Below, piece after piece: positions 61,800 to 64,000 of a stretch of 64,000 nt of DNA. Position 1 is the stretch's first letter; each line of letters starts with the position of its first letter. Under the pieces are notes generated by a model that was given only the letters and a program-made list of their open reading frames with translations, did no database searches and was not told where the DNA came from. Source of the stretch: Streptomyces sp. DG2A-72 (GTDB taxonomy: Bacteria > Actinomycetota > Actinomycetes > Streptomycetales > Streptomycetaceae); contig NZ_JASTLC010000001.1 in the NCBI RefSeq assembly GCF_030499575.1, positions 8,394,001-8,458,000 on the forward strand, read 5' to 3'. Position numbers and translations under genes: made by a program.

Positions 61800-62143
61800 C
61801 AGTGCCCACGATGCGTGGCCGCGGTGGTCGGGGGACTGGGGATCTGCGGGCTGTCCTGGTCCGGGTCGGCCCGTTGTTCGGTGACCAGTGCCTCGAAGAG
61901 GCTTCGGGCTTCGACCATGGCCCCCCGCATTTCCTCGGTACTGCTCCTCGAACTGCTCACCGGGGAAGCCCCGGTCCTTCGCCAGGTGTGCGAGGAGTGC
62001 GTCCGCCTCGGTGACTGCCTTGAGCGGCGAGTCGACGAACTGCTCCTGAACGCCGGCCCACCGGCCGTGTACTGCCACGTCCGGCGACCAGGACGGCGAC
62101 CGCCACGATGACGAGCACGGCGGTGATCACGATGGTGAGCATG
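61800..62143 (-). pseudogene. Deleted copy of the block-A membrane protein gene
   Basis: The N-terminus (MLTIVITAVLVIVAVAVLVA) matches the block-A membrane helix. After about 25 codons the frame changes and reads VQEQFVDSPLKAVTEADALL and AHLAKDRGFPGEQFEEQ. A second deletion then removes the block-A segment from LAALSVRH to GTEEM, leaving MVEARSLFEALVTEQ in a further frame. Two deletions with frame changes make it non-functional. Confidence 0.78.
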
Positions 62144-62214
62144 GCTGCCTTCTCTGGCTCTCGGCTCGTAGGGTGCTCTGCTTCATTACCGTCCCGATCA
62201 ATTCCTGTCGGCTG

Positions 62215-62361
62215 ACCGCGCGTTGGCCTGCTGCGTCCGCGCATCGCGAAGCCGACGATCCAGACGACCAGGAGTACGGCGGCGACCCATCAAAGGGTCT
62301 GCATGGTGAAGCCGAACCCGAACACCACCAGGATCAGCAGGAGGAGAGGAATCCATGACAT
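62215..62361 (-). pseudogene. Hydrophobic small-protein gene with in-frame stop
   Basis: MSWIPLLLLILVVFGFGFTM and QTL match the block-A 54-residue protein. The next codon is TGA (62290-62292) instead of TGG, after which WVAAVLLVVWIVGFAMRGRS continues in the same frame. A single G-to-A change thus truncates the protein to 23 residues, removing the second helix. Confidence 0.85.
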
Positions 62362-62478
62362 CGCCGGGCCTCCAGATCGCGGGAAGCTCCTGAGTTCCGC
62401 GGGGTCCGGGCGAAGCGGGAAGGTGGAATGCGTCGCCCGTGTGATCCGGAGTGGCATAGCCCTACGCCGTGCTGTCAG

Positions 62479-62691
62479 TCAACGCCCGACGACTTCCCTT
62501 GTCAACACAGTGTCGACACGGGGGATTTCTGCGAGCTGGGCAGGGGTCGCTGGGACAAACGGAGCCTCGGCGGGGGCTTCGAGCGGCTCGGCCGACGGCG
62601 TCGGCAGGACGTGGTCCTCCCACCAGGACAAGCCCATCACGGTGGCGAGCAGGACGAAGGGGGTCGAAGCGGGAACGATCAGCGCGTACAT
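62479..62691 (-). CDS. 70-aa small membrane protein
   Basis: An N-terminal helix (MYALIVPASTPFVLLATVMG) is followed by LSWWEDHVLPTPSAEPLEAP and a Pro/Glu/Ala-rich hydrophilic end. The block-A relative is 5'-truncated. It is head-to-head with the Arg/Asp-tailed small membrane protein, sharing a ~380-nt control region. Function unknown; no family was recognised. Confidence 0.65.
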   Translation of the reverse strand: MYALIVPASTPFVLLATVMGLSWWEDHVLPTPSAEPLEAPAEAPFVPATPAQLAEIPRVDTVLTREVVGR

Positions 62692-63074
62692 GTGTATCGC
62701 CTGTCGGTGGATACGTGCGACATGGCGGGCAGCCGATGGATGGTGCCCGCATGGGGCGCATCGAGGCTGAGCCGGGATCGCTCAGCGACGGCGAGTGCCG
62801 GAGCGGCCCGCTGAGGGCGGGACGGGGTCCGGCACTGATGCGCAAGGTGCGCCCTCGAAGGAGCGCGAGAGGTGTTCGACGCTGCCGGGGGCTCGGGCCG
62901 TACCGCACACGCTAACCTTCGCCGCGCTCCCTGGACAGATGTCAAGTGGCCATCTGGTCCCGGCGGAAGACGCTGACGTGGGTCGCTGTCCGCAACCTCG
63001 GGGCAGGGCTACGCTGTTGGTACTGGCCCCGGCCCCCGGCAGTGATGCTTTGTTCCGCTCCGGGGAGGCCCGCC
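62692..63074. promoter_or_regulatory. Divergent control region (block B)
   Basis: 383 nt between two small membrane-protein genes. Its right part (ggggcagggctacgctgttgg) resembles the equivalent block-A position (cgggcaggactacgctgggg), so it probably holds a conserved promoter. No gene was identified in it. Confidence 0.4.
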
Positions 63075-63353
63075 GTGTTCGTTCTGCTTCTCATCCTGAT
63101 CGTGGTCTTGTTCGGCCTCGGCTTCATCAGCCCCCTCTGGTGGGTGGCCGCGGCCGTGTTGGTCTTCGGCGCCACCCGGCACGGCCGCGATCGCGGGGGA
63201 GGCTGGATCCGTGACGACGGGTCCGATCTCGGGGGCTACCGGGACTACGAGAACCGCCGGGATTCTCAGGACCGCTGGAATCGTCGTTACAGCCGTCGGC
63301 ACCGGGCGCGCTGGAGGCGCGAGGACCGTCGGGACCATGGACGCCGCAGGTGA
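63075..63353 (+). CDS. Small membrane protein with Arg/Asp-rich tail (block B)
   Basis: 92 residues, the same length as the block-A paralogue. VFVLLLILIVVLFGLGF and PLWWVAAAVLVFGATRHG are hydrophobic, followed by a charged tail (YRDYENRRDSQDRWNRRYSR). GTG start with GGGGAGG upstream. Differences from block A lie mainly in the linker (WIRDDGSDLGG against GRSGRSELGD). Both copies remain open, which suggests selection. Confidence 0.8.
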   Translation: MFVLLLILIVVLFGLGFISPLWWVAAAVLVFGATRHGRDRGGGWIRDDGSDLGGYRDYENRRDSQDRWNRRYSRRHRARWRREDRRDHGRRR

Positions 63354-63436
63354 CCGATGAAGTTGCCCGACATCCAGAGATTCCGGGGCGGCTTCAGCCA
63401 AACCGGACGCGCGAAAATCGTGGAGAGGCAGATGCC

Positions 63437-63841
63437 ATGCATCGCACAACCGTGCTCCCAGAGAATTGGTGGGATCTGACGGCTGAAGCCTGGGCGGAGA
63501 ATGCGGCCGGTCAGGACGTCGTCGCACTGCGCGCCGAGAATGATCAGCTGCGGCGGGCACTGGCCGGCCGTATGGTCATCGACCAGGCCTGCGGCATGGT
63601 GATGGTCCTGGCCCCCTGCCGCCGTGGGCCGGCCAGGAAACTCCTCGTGGATATCTCGCGGCAGTGCAACAGCAAACTTCCGGAGGTGGCCGCGGCCGTG
63701 GTCGCCGCCTGGGAGGGGGAGCCGCTCTCGCGGCTGATGCAGCGGGCGCTGCGGCGTGCGCTGCGGCAGCTTTACGCGGAAGACCGGGGGTGCGGCGACT
63801 CCCCACCGGCCGATGAGTCGTCCGGAAGGGGAAGGGCATGA
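63437..63841 (+). CDS. ANTAR-domain protein (block B, intact copy)
   Basis: 134 residues. The start MHRTTVLPENWWDLTAEAWA precedes a coiled coil (QDVVALRAENDQLRRALAGR) and ANTAR helices (MVIDQACGMVMVLAPCRRGP; ARKLLVDISRQCNSKLPEVA; AAVVAAWEGEPLSRLMQRAL). GAGAGG lies 8 nt upstream. Its stop overlaps the ATG of the PRC remnant (ATGA), so the two were once coupled as ANTAR-PRC. The block-A version is deleted internally. Confidence 0.83.
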   Translation: MHRTTVLPENWWDLTAEAWAENAAGQDVVALRAENDQLRRALAGRMVIDQACGMVMVLAPCRRGPARKLLVDISRQCNSKLPEVAAAVVAAWEGEPLSRLMQRALRRALRQLYAEDRGCGDSPPADESSGRGRA

Positions 63842-64000
63842 TTCACGCAGCCGACGTCCGGGAATGGCGCTGACCGCCTGCGGACGGGATGTCTGCCATG
63901 GTGACGGCCCTGGCACCGTGTTCCAGTGAGAACTGCAACATCAAGCTCCGGGATGTTGCTGCGGCCCTGACCGCAAAGCCGTTGAGCAGGCAGAACGCTC
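63838..64000 (+). pseudogene. PRC-barrel start fused to ANTAR remnant (3' partial)
   Basis: The first 11 codons of the PRC gene (MIHAADVREWR) end in TGA. The following DNA no longer matches the PRC gene but the middle of the second ANTAR gene of block A (ATGGTGACGGCCCTGGCACC; aactgcaacatcaagctccg), itself with a short deletion. A deletion of ~500 bp relative to block A explains the junction. It runs to the window edge. Confidence 0.75.

Larger units (their letters stand above)
61363..64000. repeat. Segmental duplication, block B (continues beyond the window)
   Basis: It corresponds to 50138-53248 in the same order and orientation. Relative to block A it lacks csbD and most of the PRC gene, has a nonsense codon in the hydrophobic-protein gene, and keeps an intact ANTAR gene and an intact 70-residue small protein. 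The right end is cut by the window edge. Confidence 0.85.

Noticed and set aside
50120..64000. Possible integrated mobile element in the accessory region
   Set aside because: No integrase, transposase, relaxase or tRNA/att repeat was found; a duplication with decay explains the structure better.

Overview
The window comes from the chromosome of a high-GC actinomycete, almost certainly a Streptomyces. Coding frames have strongly GC-biased third positions and many GTG/TTG starts. The gene content is typical of the genus: ANTAR and SpoIIE-type regulators, DUF2637, DUF5994, CBM-bearing arabinanases, a PIG-V-like mannosyltransferase pair, and the interspersed 'gtcgcgcagttccccgcgcc' repeat. No tRNA, rRNA, CRISPR array, insertion sequence or origin was seen.

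Left part (1-17.6 kb). It opens with the 3' part of a membrane protein that joins sigma-like/zinc-finger domains to an outward cellulose-binding module. Then come a tiny well-initiated ORF before rsgA, a DNA-alkylation repair pair (ada-alkA fusion and ogt), an F420/PPOX-type oxidoreductase, a DUF456 membrane protein, a long repeat-bearing PP2C-like protein facing a decayed SLATT pseudogene, an HTH-TM sensor, an anti-sigma-like ATPase, a DUF2637 protein, an iron-box-preceded FhuF-like reductase, a GntR regulator and a repeat-rich cytosolic protein.

Purine block (15.9-25.6 kb). A PucR activator diverges from a three-subunit xanthine dehydrogenase operon, followed by an AzgA-type purine permease, XdhC (molybdenum cofactor maturation) and a small amidohydrolase-like protein. 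Together they should import and oxidise hypoxanthine/xanthine.

Middle (25.6-39.8 kb). SRPBCC, DUF2278-LTD, a cytochrome P450, two secreted GH43 arabinan-degrading enzymes, a CooC/ParA-like ATPase with a small partner, a COG0523 GTPase, metE under a cobalamin riboswitch, and a GAF-SpoIIE-HATPase regulator broken by a single-base frameshift. The ATPase operon and the COG0523 gene each carry a Zur-box-like palindrome, suggesting a zinc-starvation locus.

39.8-50.1 kb. A methyltransferase, a SigE-family sigma factor with a probable membrane anti-sigma partner followed by GT2-GtrA and two polyprenyl-sugar-dependent mannosyltransferase-like proteins, then a glucarate catabolic set (IclR, KdgD, GntP-type permease, GudD).

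50.1-64 kb. An accessory stress/regulatory region: CsbD, tiny hydrophobic proteins, PRC barrel, ANTAR and GAF-ANTAR proteins, GNAT-like, truncated SPFH, two DUF5994, STAS, Asp23. It contains a direct segmental duplication (about 50.14-53.2 kb and 61.36-64 kb) whose two copies have lost different genes, through deletions, frameshifts and a nonsense codon.
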